DNA from: Belnapia mucosa
GTDB taxonomy: Bacteria > Pseudomonadota > Alphaproteobacteria > Acetobacterales > Acetobacteraceae
Direction: 5' to 3'
DNA: 64,000 nucleotides
Assembly (NCBI RefSeq): GCF_016775475.1
Contig: NZ_JAEUXJ010000006.1
Coordinates: 264,211-328,210, forward strand
In this document: one piece after another, positions 25,660-33,064 of the stretch
How positions within the stretch are numbered: the stretch's first letter is position 1
How the letters are laid out: each line of letters begins with the position of its first letter
Made by a program: the position numbers and the translations under genes
Notes under the pieces: generated by a model
Database searches by the model: none
Told to the model about the DNA's origin: nothing
Seen by the model: only the letters and a program-made list of their open reading frames with translations

Positions 25660-27246
25660 TTAGGCAAAATCGAAGTCTATCAGAATCTGCTGTCCCGCCA
25701 GAAAGCTCGCGCTGCTTCCGGCTGAAAAATCAAGATAAGCGTAGTTGGACCCATAGCTTACCGAGGCGGTATCGAAGGCCGGATCGGAAACAGTCTCCGA
25801 TTCAATGTGGGCGCCGGCAACGTTTGGAGATCCGGCACCAAATTTCATCAGGATACCGAAGTCACCAAAAAAACTATGCTGGGCGCCGACGTCTATAGCG
25901 ACCTTGCCGTCACCCGTAATATCGAACTTGAATACATCGAGATCAAATACGCCGTTAGACCAGAAATCCTGAACTTCAACGCCGTCGCCAATGGTTCCTG
26001 ACTTTGTGCCAGCACTTGCGGAAAGCGGATTGTTGTGATCGACGCCTAGTGAGACAGTGAAGCTCTTGCCGATCAGCGACTGGATTGGGAGAGCCTCCAC
26101 CGCTGCTGTTGCGGCTGATGATTCGCTTTCCAGCGTGCCGCCGCCGTCGGTAAAAGTGGCTAGGGCGTGAATGGCTGTGCCTACATCAGCAGCGACCGCA
26201 GTGTAGGTTGAACCACTTCCTACTTTTGTGGCCCCAGCGAACCATTCGTAAGTGATAGCGCCAAGGCCATCCACGTCGGCGAGGGTGTTGGATGCAGTGA
26301 GCACCTCGCCGACCTTCGCTGTGCCTGATACCGACACGCCGCCAGTGTGCGCGTCGTTTACGGCTGCGAGATTGAAGTTCTGGCTGGCCGCCATCACGCC
26401 GCCGTTGCCGTCGATAACGTTGTAGGACAGGGCGACCAAGCCATTATAATTCGCGGTCGGCGTAATGGTGTAGGTGCCGTTGCCGCTGTCGGCCACTGCC
26501 CCATGGTTGGCTGCAAGAGCCGACACCGAAAGCTTGTCACCGTCAAGGTCACTAAAGCCCTGGAGCAAGTCGGCGGCGCTGACGATATAAGCGGTGTCCT
26601 CGGTGCCGGCCGAGAGCGTCGCAGTAGCGGAGCCCACCGGGGCATCATTTACCGCAGCGATCGTGAGGCCAACCTTCGCCGTCGCGGTCAGGAGATCATT
26701 GGCGCTGGCGCCCTTGATGGCGTCGCTAACTGTGTAGCTAAACTCAGCGGCACCAAAGTAGTTGGCGTCAGGCGTATAGGTGATGGTCTGCTTGTCCGCA
26801 GACACCACCACGCTGCCATGTGTGGCACCGCCTACGCCAGTGATGACCAGATCGTCGCCATCAGGATCACTGTCATTAGCCAGCAGGGTTGATGCCTGGA
26901 TGACAATGCCAGTGTCCTCCTTACCCGTTGCCACGTCAGCTACCGCCACGGGACCCTTGTTGGTGGTCAAGAAGATGGTTTTGTCCGAGAACTCGAGACG
27001 CTCGACGTTGGTCAGCTTGTCGTTGCCGTCCCAGGTGGTTTCTTGGTTGTCACGGTGCTTGACCATTGTGACGCCGTTGACGGTGGAGATTGTAAAGTCC
27101 GACGACTGGTCAGTGTAGAGCGCGGTATCAGTGCCGCCTGCGCCATCGAAGTCGTCATTGCCGGCGCCGCCGTAGAACGCCTCGTTGGCCGCAGTGCCAA
27201 CTTTCTTGTCGTTGCCGGACGTCCCATTAATGCGCTGATACGCCAT
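25660..27246 (-). CDS. Secreted RTX/cadherin-like repeat protein
   Basis: 528 residues, no Sec signal peptide, acidic, almost free of cysteine: the profile of type I secretion substrates. The N-terminus has haemolysin-type calcium-binding text (INGTSGND, GGAGNDDFDGAGGTD, residues 4-45). Two tandem cadherin-like/VCBS domains follow (about 95-195 with LLANDSDPDGDDLVITGV, and about 197-285 with FSDLDGDKLSVSA), then an Ig-like repeat (about 290-365, YEWFAGATKVGSGSTY), and a unique C-terminal domain of about 140 residues ending QQILIDFDFA. ATG 27246 has GGAGAG six bases before it. No secretion genes are next to it; it would use a host system. Probably an adhesin or surface-bound protein. Confidence 0.82.
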   Translation of the reverse strand: MAYQRINGTSGNDKKVGTAANEAFYGGAGNDDFDGAGGTDTALYTDQSSDFTISTVNGVTMVKHRDNQETTWDGNDKLTNVERLEFSDKTIFLTTNKGPVAVADVATGKEDTGIVIQASTLLANDSDPDGDDLVITGVGGATHGSVVVSADKQTITYTPDANYFGAAEFSYTVSDAIKGASANDLLTATAKVGLTIAAVNDAPVGSATATLSAGTEDTAYIVSAADLLQGFSDLDGDKLSVSALAANHGAVADSGNGTYTITPTANYNGLVALSYNVIDGNGGVMAASQNFNLAAVNDAHTGGVSVSGTAKVGEVLTASNTLADVDGLGAITYEWFAGATKVGSGSTYTAVAADVGTAIHALATFTDGGGTLESESSAATAAVEALPIQSLIGKSFTVSLGVDHNNPLSASAGTKSGTIGDGVEVQDFWSNGVFDLDVFKFDITGDGKVAIDVGAQHSFFGDFGILMKFGAGSPNVAGAHIESETVSDPAFDTASVSYGSNYAYLDFSAGSSASFLAGQQILIDFDFA

Positions 27247-27741
27247 TTTTGCTCTCCATTTTCCAACCTCAACCTCTGTAGCCGGACCGCTTTCGTCGTC
27301 TAAGAAAATAAAAAGAAACAAACGCGTTGTAACTGATTCGTGATTGATGAATGATGCAACTTGTTTGGATGAACGCAAACACATGCAGGTGTTTAATCGA
27401 GAAGCGTTTCGATGCGGTTGTGGCCCGGCCCGGACGTAAATACGCCTGGACCTTTCCAGCCTCTGTTTAGAAGTCGAGCACTGTTAGTTGAGTTAGGGAT
27501 TTTGCATTCCCCACTATGTCTGCATTCTGCACACGAGCGAACCGCTACGAACTTGGACGTATCTGATGCCGGCTCTGTTGGGGCCCATGCTGCCCCTGAG
27601 AGCCCCGCACAGAGGCTAGTAGCGGGTCAGTGCTCGCTGGGTGTCTATGCGGGGCAGGGCTGTATGACTCTGCTAGGCAGGCCTCCAGCATCAGCGCCTC
27701 AGGCTCCGTAGCAGGGCGCTGACCAAGCCATTTAGCGGTGC
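27247..27741. other. Upstream region of the cadherin-like gene
   Basis: 495 bases with no supported gene. The first 150 bases (27247-27400) are AT-rich compared with the rest of the element and are the likely promoter zone of the cadherin-like gene. Bases 27589-27675 are copy B of the direct repeat. Confidence 0.6.
27589..27675 (+). repeat. Imperfect direct repeat, copy B
   Basis: Partner of 25510-25600, same orientation, about 2.08 kb apart. The repeats bracket the cadherin-like gene with its promoter region, as if this gene entered as a unit or the repeat was duplicated around it. Confidence 0.6.
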
Positions 27742-29439
27742 TTACAGCAGCAATGGCCTGTCGATCGTCAATCGAAGTGCGAGGCCGATTTCTTGCCGCG
27801 AGATCGCGCGGATCAGGTCGCAGGCGAGGCCCGCAGCAGAGGCCGGGACGAGGATGCCGTCATGGATCGGCAGCCCAAGAATCCCCTGCCGGTTCAGCGC
27901 CTGGACAACGGCGAGCATGATGTCGGCCTCGATGCCCATCAGGAGGTGGGTGAGGACGCGCTTCGGCTGCGCGACGGCGGCAAACTCTGTTGCCAAGCGC
28001 CACGGCTCGGCAAGCCAAGGGTAGCGCCCGAGCACCGCGCCCATGACCTTCAGCGGGTCAATGGCGGCCAGTTCCGCCATCCGCTCAAGCGGTCCACGCG
28101 GCCACTTCCGCACCGGACTGCCCTTGCCCAAGGTTGCGTTCACCCACGCCTTGACGACGCGCCGGTCAAACCCTGGCACGGCGTAGAGGTCACCTTCCGG
28201 CAGCGGCAGCCCCACTAAGGCGTGCATGATGGACAGGTGCGACGAACTGATGTCGATTTCGACCACCGGCTCGCCGTTGATCCGGATGTCGTTGATACGG
28301 CGCTCGGGCGGCATATTCTGGTAGTTGCCGTCGCCCACCGCATGGAGCCGTCCGTAGAGGCGCCAGTCTCCCCGGAAATGGCGTTGCCAGCGCGGAGGCA
28401 GGCATCCGGTGACGTTGAAGCCTGCGGCAAAGATGTTCAGGCGCTCCACCTCGGCTTTGAGCGAGGCGGCGATGGGGTCGTGCGGGTCGATCCGGAGCTT
28501 GCGTCCGCGATCGGCGTTCGGATGCGCCGTGACCTCCTTCAGGACGATCGACTCGCGGACCTTGGGCACCTTTTGCGAAGCGGATTTCCGCCAGCCGAAG
28601 TCCTTGCTGACCGTAGCGGTGTCGATACCGTAGGTGGCGGCGAGGGTCAGCAGCCGCTCGGTTGGCCAGAAGCGGGATGCGGCGCCCTTGGAGCCGTCCG
28701 AGAGGCGACCACCCTTCCTGCGGCGTAGGAGGTAGTCTTTCTCCATCCACCGAAGGGCATCCGAGAAGGCCGGGTAGCCGATGTCCTCGCCCGTGAAGCT
28801 GGCCGCATGGAGGGTCCGGGAGACTGCCCGAGGCGGTGTCTCCGACCAGGCTAGAAGTAGGTTCCCAACAATTGCGCCTAAGGCTGCCCGAAGCTGCCTG
28901 TCAGCATCGGCTCTGCGAGCCCGCCCGCGGGGCTTGTGATAAGCCTCCGCCAGTAGAACGCGCCGATGGACCTCTGCGGCCAAGGCTTCGGCTGCTGGAT
29001 TGGCAGGGGTCCGGAGGGGATTGAGATAGCGGGAGTCGCTGACGGCCTTCCGAGACAGTCTTTCCGGGGTGAAGCGGAAGCCTCCCATTCGGCCAAGAGG
29101 GGAGTCCGGACGCAGGGGAGGAATCGGCCCAGGTGTTGGCTTCGCCTTCCTCGCGCGTCGAGGCCGCGCCGGAGGTGTCTTGGTGGGATCTTCGGTCTTG
29201 GGTGGAAGAACAGAGTCCGGAAGCGGTATCGGAGCGTTGTGGATCGAGGTTTCGACAGGGCTAGTATCCCCATCGAAGAACTCTCGAAGCCAATCATCAT
29301 CGGCGTTGGCTTCTGGTTCTTCTAGATGGTCCTTATTGTTATACGGCCCCCCGGAGGGAAGCCTACTGGTAGACTTAAGCGTGCAGTCATCATCTGCCAG
29401 CAGGTCTGGCGGGAGGGTAGTCTGATCTAGCGGGGGCAT
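27742..29439 (-). CDS. Protein with family A polymerase-like palm motifs
   Basis: 565 residues. The last 205 residues carry, in order, the landmarks of the DNA polymerase I/T7 RNA polymerase fold: GDGNYQNMPPERR, motif A EIDISSSHLS (Asp396), a motif B-like helix RRVVKAWVNATLG (Arg426, Lys430), a helix MGIEADIMLAVVQAL resembling the Q helix, and motif C IHDGILVP (His526, Asp527). No exonuclease domain is seen. Residues 1-105 are proline-rich and acidic, likely disordered; about 110-310 look helical with a winged-helix-like part (FSDALRWMEKDYLLRRR). The start is uncertain: ATG 29439 lacks a good ribosome binding site and GTG 29487 is possible. It may replicate or repair the excised element. Activity is unproven. 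Confidence 0.7.
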   Translation of the reverse strand: MPPLDQTTLPPDLLADDDCTLKSTSRLPSGGPYNNKDHLEEPEANADDDWLREFFDGDTSPVETSIHNAPIPLPDSVLPPKTEDPTKTPPARPRRARKAKPTPGPIPPLRPDSPLGRMGGFRFTPERLSRKAVSDSRYLNPLRTPANPAAEALAAEVHRRVLLAEAYHKPRGRARRADADRQLRAALGAIVGNLLLAWSETPPRAVSRTLHAASFTGEDIGYPAFSDALRWMEKDYLLRRRKGGRLSDGSKGAASRFWPTERLLTLAATYGIDTATVSKDFGWRKSASQKVPKVRESIVLKEVTAHPNADRGRKLRIDPHDPIAASLKAEVERLNIFAAGFNVTGCLPPRWQRHFRGDWRLYGRLHAVGDGNYQNMPPERRINDIRINGEPVVEIDISSSHLSIMHALVGLPLPEGDLYAVPGFDRRVVKAWVNATLGKGSPVRKWPRGPLERMAELAAIDPLKVMGAVLGRYPWLAEPWRLATEFAAVAQPKRVLTHLLMGIEADIMLAVVQALNRQGILGLPIHDGILVPASAAGLACDLIRAISRQEIGLALRLTIDRPLLL

Positions 29440-29986
29440 GAGGGGACCAAGGCATGGGGTGGGCCAACCCCTAGCCCGCACCCGCACCTCCGCCAGCCGG
29501 GCTTGGGCATCCGGTCAGCGTCGATCAGGGCTCAGGTAATGGCGCTTGCCGGGGAGCAAGGCCTAGGGATCGGGATGCCGTATATTGCTATTCACGAATT
29601 CGTGATGTCAAGGAAAAAGCCTTGTGGGCCGATGGCAACAGTGATCCGCCGGCTCGGCCCGATTAGGACCATCAAAGTGGTGCCATTCCTCCACAAGGAA
29701 TGTTTGGTAACCGCCTGCATCTAGTATCCGGACCCCCACCCTGGCCCAAGCCCCCCTTGCCGGTTAGGACGCCGATCACGGAATTCGATAGCGGCAGCGA
29801 CGGGGCTTCGGATGTGACGGAATGCTGTGGGCAATACCCCCATGGGCACACTGACGGTGCCGCCGGCCATGGCCATCCCTGGCCGCGCGACGATCAAGGA
29901 CCCTACCCCATAAGCCCACTTTGAAACGCAAGCGGAAAATCCGCAACCGTTCTGAACCATTCGATGGCGCGGCGCGCTGTTCGGGC
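29440..29986. other. Region upstream of the polymerase-like gene
   Basis: About 550 bases without a supported gene. A 73-codon frame at 29503-29724 has no ribosome binding site or family. The main feature is the palindrome at 29592-29605. Promoters for the polymerase-like gene (leftward) and the DUF6894 gene (rightward) should lie here. Confidence 0.5.
29592..29605. promoter_or_regulatory. Perfect 14-base palindrome TCACGAATTCGTGA
   Basis: Lies about 150 bases upstream of the polymerase-like gene and 380 bases before the DUF6894 gene. Two-fold symmetry and position suggest an operator for a dimeric regulator, for example the small XRE protein or the Crp-like protein of the element. It does not match the parS consensus. 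Confidence 0.4.
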
Positions 29987-30223
29987 GTGCCCCGCTACTT
30001 CTTCCACCTTCGTGGGTTTGACGGCTTGGACGTCGAGGATTTCGAAGGGACCGATCGTCCGGACCTCGATCGCGCGCGAGCCGAGGCGGTCAGGGACGCA
30101 CGCATCTTGATTGGCCAGCAAATCGGCAAAGACGGGACGGTGCTGCGCGGATGGTTCGCGATTTGCGATAAGGCGGGGAAGGTGCTGGCAGTAGTGCCGC
30201 TTCGAAACACCCTGACCTTCTAG
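29987..30223 (+). CDS. DUF6894 family protein
   Basis: 78 residues. The family pattern PRYFFHLRG at the N-terminus, acidic DxEG (DFEGTD), DLDRARAEAVRDARIL helix and the C-terminal ICDKAGKVLAVVPLRNTLTF are all present. GTG 29987 is chosen because the conserved PRYFF begins right after it; the longer frame from 29921 adds a basic tail with no conservation. These small proteins are abundant in alphaproteobacteria, with no known function. A second, diverged copy is at 31383. Confidence 0.78.
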   Translation: MPRYFFHLRGFDGLDVEDFEGTDRPDLDRARAEAVRDARILIGQQIGKDGTVLRGWFAICDKAGKVLAVVPLRNTLTF

Positions 30224-30497
30224 GGGCAGCGCAAGCGTCACGCTTCGGCGCCTGTCGGTCCACTTCCACCCTTCGCAGTTATCCCGCGAACATTCTGAAG
30301 CAGGCGCTCACGCCGCCTGTGGCCTGGGGCCCTGGTGGTCCGGCCCGTTGATAATGGCGTTCACAATCACCGCCCGGTATCGGACTGAGGCGAATGCAGA
30401 ATGCGGCTACAAGCAAACCATCGCCTGCTGACGTTCCTCGGCGGAAGCGATCGGGAGAGGCCTGGGCTCCCACCGAAATTCCATCGCGGAGCCCCGT

Positions 30498-31244
30498 ATG
30501 GCCCTTGCTAACCAAACACCGCCGCGCACCCGGAACCGTTTACTTGCGGCCCTGCCGCCTGAGGACCTATGCCGGCTCTGGCCCCAGTTTGAGCCCGTTG
30601 AACTCGGCTTCCGCCGTATCTTGCAAGAGCCGGAAAAGCCGATCACTGCCGTCTATTTTCCCGAAAGCGGCTGGGCCTCGATGCTGGCCTATCTGGAGGA
30701 CGGCGACGCGGCCGAGGTTGGGCTGATCGGCCGCGACGGCATGGTCGGGCTGCCGGTTCTGCTCGGCGGCGACAGCGACGACCTTGAGGCGATGGTGCAG
30801 GCACCCGGCACCGCTCTGCGGATGGATGCAGCAGCATTCCGCGAGGCGCTGGACAGCATCCCCGCTTTCCGCACCCTCCTGCTTCGCTACGCCCTGGTCC
30901 ACCTTGGACTGGTGGCGCGCACGGCGGCCTGCAATGGCCGGCACCAACTTGACCAGCGCCTTGCCCGTTGGCTGCTGATGGCACATGACCGGACCGAAGG
31001 TGATGAGTTCCCGATGACGCATGAGCTTATGGCGATGATGCTCGGGGTCCGCCGCGCCGGGGTTACCGTCGCGGCCGGGCAGCTCTCGAAAGCGGGCCTG
31101 ATCCGCTACAGACACGGCCGCATCGAGGTTACCGACCGCCCCGGCTTGGAAAATGCCACTTGCGAGTGTTACGGCGTGGTCCGCAGGGCATCCGATGCTT
31201 TGCTTGGGCGGGAGGACGGGACCACCGCTGTCTACCGCCGATAG
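30498..31244 (+). CDS. Crp/Fnr-family transcriptional regulator
   Basis: 248 residues: a cyclic-nucleotide-type beta-roll (about 15-140, with VYFPESGWASMLAYLEDG and EVGLIGRDGMVGLPVLLGG) and a winged helix (about 150-230, MTHELMAMMLGVRRAGVTVAAGQL as recognition region). The sequence follows a large alphaproteobacterial group in which the cAMP phosphate-binding residues are not kept, so the signal is unknown. It ends with the group-typical CECYGVVRRASDALL. Cysteines at the C-terminus are too few for an FNR cluster. It sits on the element with its own 270-base upstream region. Confidence 0.85.
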   Translation: MALANQTPPRTRNRLLAALPPEDLCRLWPQFEPVELGFRRILQEPEKPITAVYFPESGWASMLAYLEDGDAAEVGLIGRDGMVGLPVLLGGDSDDLEAMVQAPGTALRMDAAAFREALDSIPAFRTLLLRYALVHLGLVARTAACNGRHQLDQRLARWLLMAHDRTEGDEFPMTHELMAMMLGVRRAGVTVAAGQLSKAGLIRYRHGRIEVTDRPGLENATCECYGVVRRASDALLGREDGTTAVYRR

Positions 31245-31382
31245 GTGGCTGTCGCCGACCGTCTCCTCATCGGGCAACCCTTGGCATCCCACGCGGCCGG
31301 CCGCGAAGGTGCATTCGACTGCACCAAGGGGGTTCAGAAGTTTCACTGCAGAAATGTGAGTGCCTACCCCGCACCGGCTGGG

Positions 31383-31691
31383 TCATGGTTCTCCCCCGCG
31401 AAGGTGCTTGGGTCCGCTCAGAGAGACTTCTATGGTTGGACTTGCCGCGTTGGCCCAGCGCAAGATCCGGCAGCTTAATGACATGGTTGCTTGCAAAACA
31501 AGCCGACCAGCTTCGTCCCTAACATTCGCCACTAGTGTCTGCGCACCGAGCGTGGACGGGATATTCTTTGCGTATTCAGGAAGGAACTGCATCGCTTCGG
31601 CCTGCACATCCTCTATGCAAGCAATTTCTACGCCCTCGTCGTCCTCGTAGTGGTTTGCTCCGTCGTGCAAAGTCCAGAAATATCGCGGCAT
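31383..31691 (-). CDS. DUF6894-like protein, diverged copy
   Basis: 102 residues starting MPRYFWTLHDG, then EDDEGVE, an amphipathic helix with EDVQAEAMQFLPEYA, and VRDEAGRLVLQATM. The order matches the DUF6894 protein at 29987, although the central region differs. The tail after about residue 80 is unrelated. The ATG 31691 has a weak purine tract upstream. Opposite in direction to the Crp-like gene (convergent, 138 bases). Confidence 0.62.
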   Translation of the reverse strand: MPRYFWTLHDGANHYEDDEGVEIACIEDVQAEAMQFLPEYAKNIPSTLGAQTLVANVRDEAGRLVLQATMSLSCRILRWANAASPTIEVSLSGPKHLRGGEP

Positions 31692-32063
31692 TTTCTGTGC
31701 CTGTCCGGAAAGGCTTGCTTGGGACCCGCTAGTGTCTACGTCAAAATACCGCCCGCGTCTGTGCGGTAACCCGCTGTCGTATAGGAGCACGGCCGAGACC
31801 ATCGTTGGCCGCGCTGGTTGCGAAAGTGGTGGTATCCAGCCCTGAAATGGAAGCGCCAACGCGTTCGGGCGTGACCGTAACCCGAGGCAGGAAAAGCTTG
31901 GGCTGAGCCAGGGAACTCGCAACAAACGCGAATCCTAATGGCCGCTTTATGTTATAATATTGCGCGCATCCTTTCGGGCCGTTTCGCAGTGGTTGCGTTG
32001 GCACCGCCTAGGCTGCCACTGTTGCCCGCCGAGGAGTCACAAATCCAGCGGGAGGGCTTGCCG
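31692..32063. other. Divergent promoter region near the right end of the element
   Basis: 372 bases between the DUF6894-like gene and the small membrane gene. It contains the extended -10 box at 31950-31958 and no supported gene. Confidence 0.5.
31950..31958 (+). promoter_or_regulatory. Extended -10 promoter TGTTATAAT
   Basis: Exact match to the extended -10 pattern TGnTATAAT, in a locally AT-rich patch. It would start a leader of about 100 bases before the small membrane gene at 32064. There is no good -35, which an extended -10 does not need. Confidence 0.5.
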
Positions 32064-32219
32064 ATGTCCATACTTGGCGAAGTGCATGCAGCACGCGCTG
32101 CGATGCTGAAGCGGCTGCGGCAGGAGGATCGCCGGATCGCTTTGCTCGTCATCGGAGGCGCCATACTTCTCATCGCGGCGGCAGCATCATACCCGGTTCT
32201 AACGGCTCTGCTACGCTAG
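32064..32219 (+). CDS. Small single-helix membrane protein
   Basis: 51 residues. A charged N-terminal half (HAARAAMLKRLRQEDRR) leads into one transmembrane helix (IALLVIGGAILLIAAAASY). GGAGGG lies 8 bases before ATG 32064. A longer in-frame start at 31938 is less likely because the extended -10 box lies inside it. Family unknown. It is the last gene before attR. Confidence 0.6.
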   Translation: MSILGEVHAARAAMLKRLRQEDRRIALLVIGGAILLIAAAASYPVLTALLR

Positions 32220-32329
32220 TTCTGGGCCGACCACGGGATCCAGTGAAGGCGGATCCTGATACGCCTAGGCATGGGCGCCCAGGCTTGGTCACAACACGCC
32301 CCAGCTTGATTGCGAGAGCGGGACGCCAG

Positions 32330-33031
32330 CTAGGCGGGGCCGTCGACGGACACATCGTGAGGAAGCGGTTCTTTTGTCATTGACCTGAACAGGTTATGGC
32401 CGCCGGCCGCTGCCACTTCCAGCGCCCGCTTGGCGCTTTCCTGCCCCTTCACCTCGGAGAGGCAGGGGCCACGCGGCGCGGCGGCCTCGGGCGGGGGCGG
32501 CTCCGGCGGGGTGAGCACCTGGATGCCGCGGAAATGGTTCATCAGCGCCAGCAGGTCGGGCGCCGCCAGTACCTCCACCCGGCCCGCCCAGGCCGCCTCG
32601 CCGCCCTGGCTGGCCGGGCAAATCAGGCCGAGATCGCGGGCCGAGGCGCCGAGCGCCGCCGGCAGCACCCCCGCCACCGGCCGGATGGCGCCATCCAGCG
32701 ACAACTCGCCGAGCGCCGCATAGCCCGCGACCTCCTCGCGCGGCAGCACGCCCATGGCGGCCAGCACGCCGAGCGCGATGGGAAGGTCGAAATGCGAGCC
32801 TTCCTTGACGATATCGGCCGGCGCCAGGTTCACCAGCACCCGCTTCGGCGGCAGGGACAGGCCGAGCCCGACCAGCGCCGCCCGCACCCGCTCCCGGCTC
32901 TCGGCCACCGCCTTGTCGGGCAGGCCGACCACGAGGAAGGCCGGCAGGCCTGAGGCGAGCTGCACCTCCACCTCGACCGGCATGGCCTCGATTCCGGAGA
33001 AGGCGAAGGTGGCTATACGGGCAACGGTCAT
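32330..33031 (-). pseudogene. comM: comM, N-terminal part severed by insertion
   Basis: Chromosomal part is 32388-33031, about 214 codons. It holds the Lon-like/ChlI N-terminal domain of ComM (MTVARIATFAFSGIEAMPVEVEV, VGLPDKAVAESRERVRAAL, LNLAPADIVKEG variant, FDLPIALGVLAAMG) and the start of the Mg-chelatase domain (LSEVKGQESAKRALEVAAAGGHNL). Reading then passes into the element, adding 19 foreign residues and stopping at 32330. A TATAAT box on the minus strand at 33043-33048 lies close before the start. The fragment lacks the Walker A site and so cannot be an ATPase by itself. Confidence 0.95.
32366..32396 (+). repeat. attR: arm CGGTTCTT and core AACAGGTTA
   Basis: The core at 32388-32396 repeats the attL core. 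CGGTTCTT at 32366-32373 is the exact inverse of AAGAACCG at 22080-22087. Joined across the core, the two arms form a 46-base symmetric attP. Confidence 0.85.
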
Positions 33032-33064
33032 GCGCCCGCGAGATTATATTATTCCGATTTTACA

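Larger units (their letters stand above)
22064..32387. mobile_element. Integrative element inserted in comM by a large serine recombinase
   Basis: 10,324 bp bounded by AACAGGTTA at both ends. Deleting 22064-32387 joins the comM halves into 1,533 bases, exactly 511 codons in frame, with the family motif GGHNLLMSGPPGAGKS restored. The recombinase gene starts 53 bases from the left end. Cargo is an XRE protein, an HNH protein, a secreted RTX/cadherin protein, a polymerase-like protein, two DUF6894 proteins, a Crp-like regulator and a small membrane protein. Several cargo genes have lower GC than the flanks. There are no relaxase, type IV secretion, capsid or terminase genes, so it is a minimal integrated element or the remnant of a larger one. 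Confidence 0.93.

Noticed and set aside
25660..27246. RTX toxin
   Set aside because: Only a short N-terminal stretch resembles calcium repeats; there is no toxin or lipase domain and no activating acyltransferase, so an adhesin-like function is more plausible.
29503..29724. 73-codon frame in the element
   Set aside because: No ribosome binding site, unlike any family, and it covers the palindrome at 29592.
22064..32387. Prophage or conjugative element
   Set aside because: No capsid, portal, terminase, lysis, relaxase or type IV secretion genes are present; only a minimal serine-recombinase element is supported.
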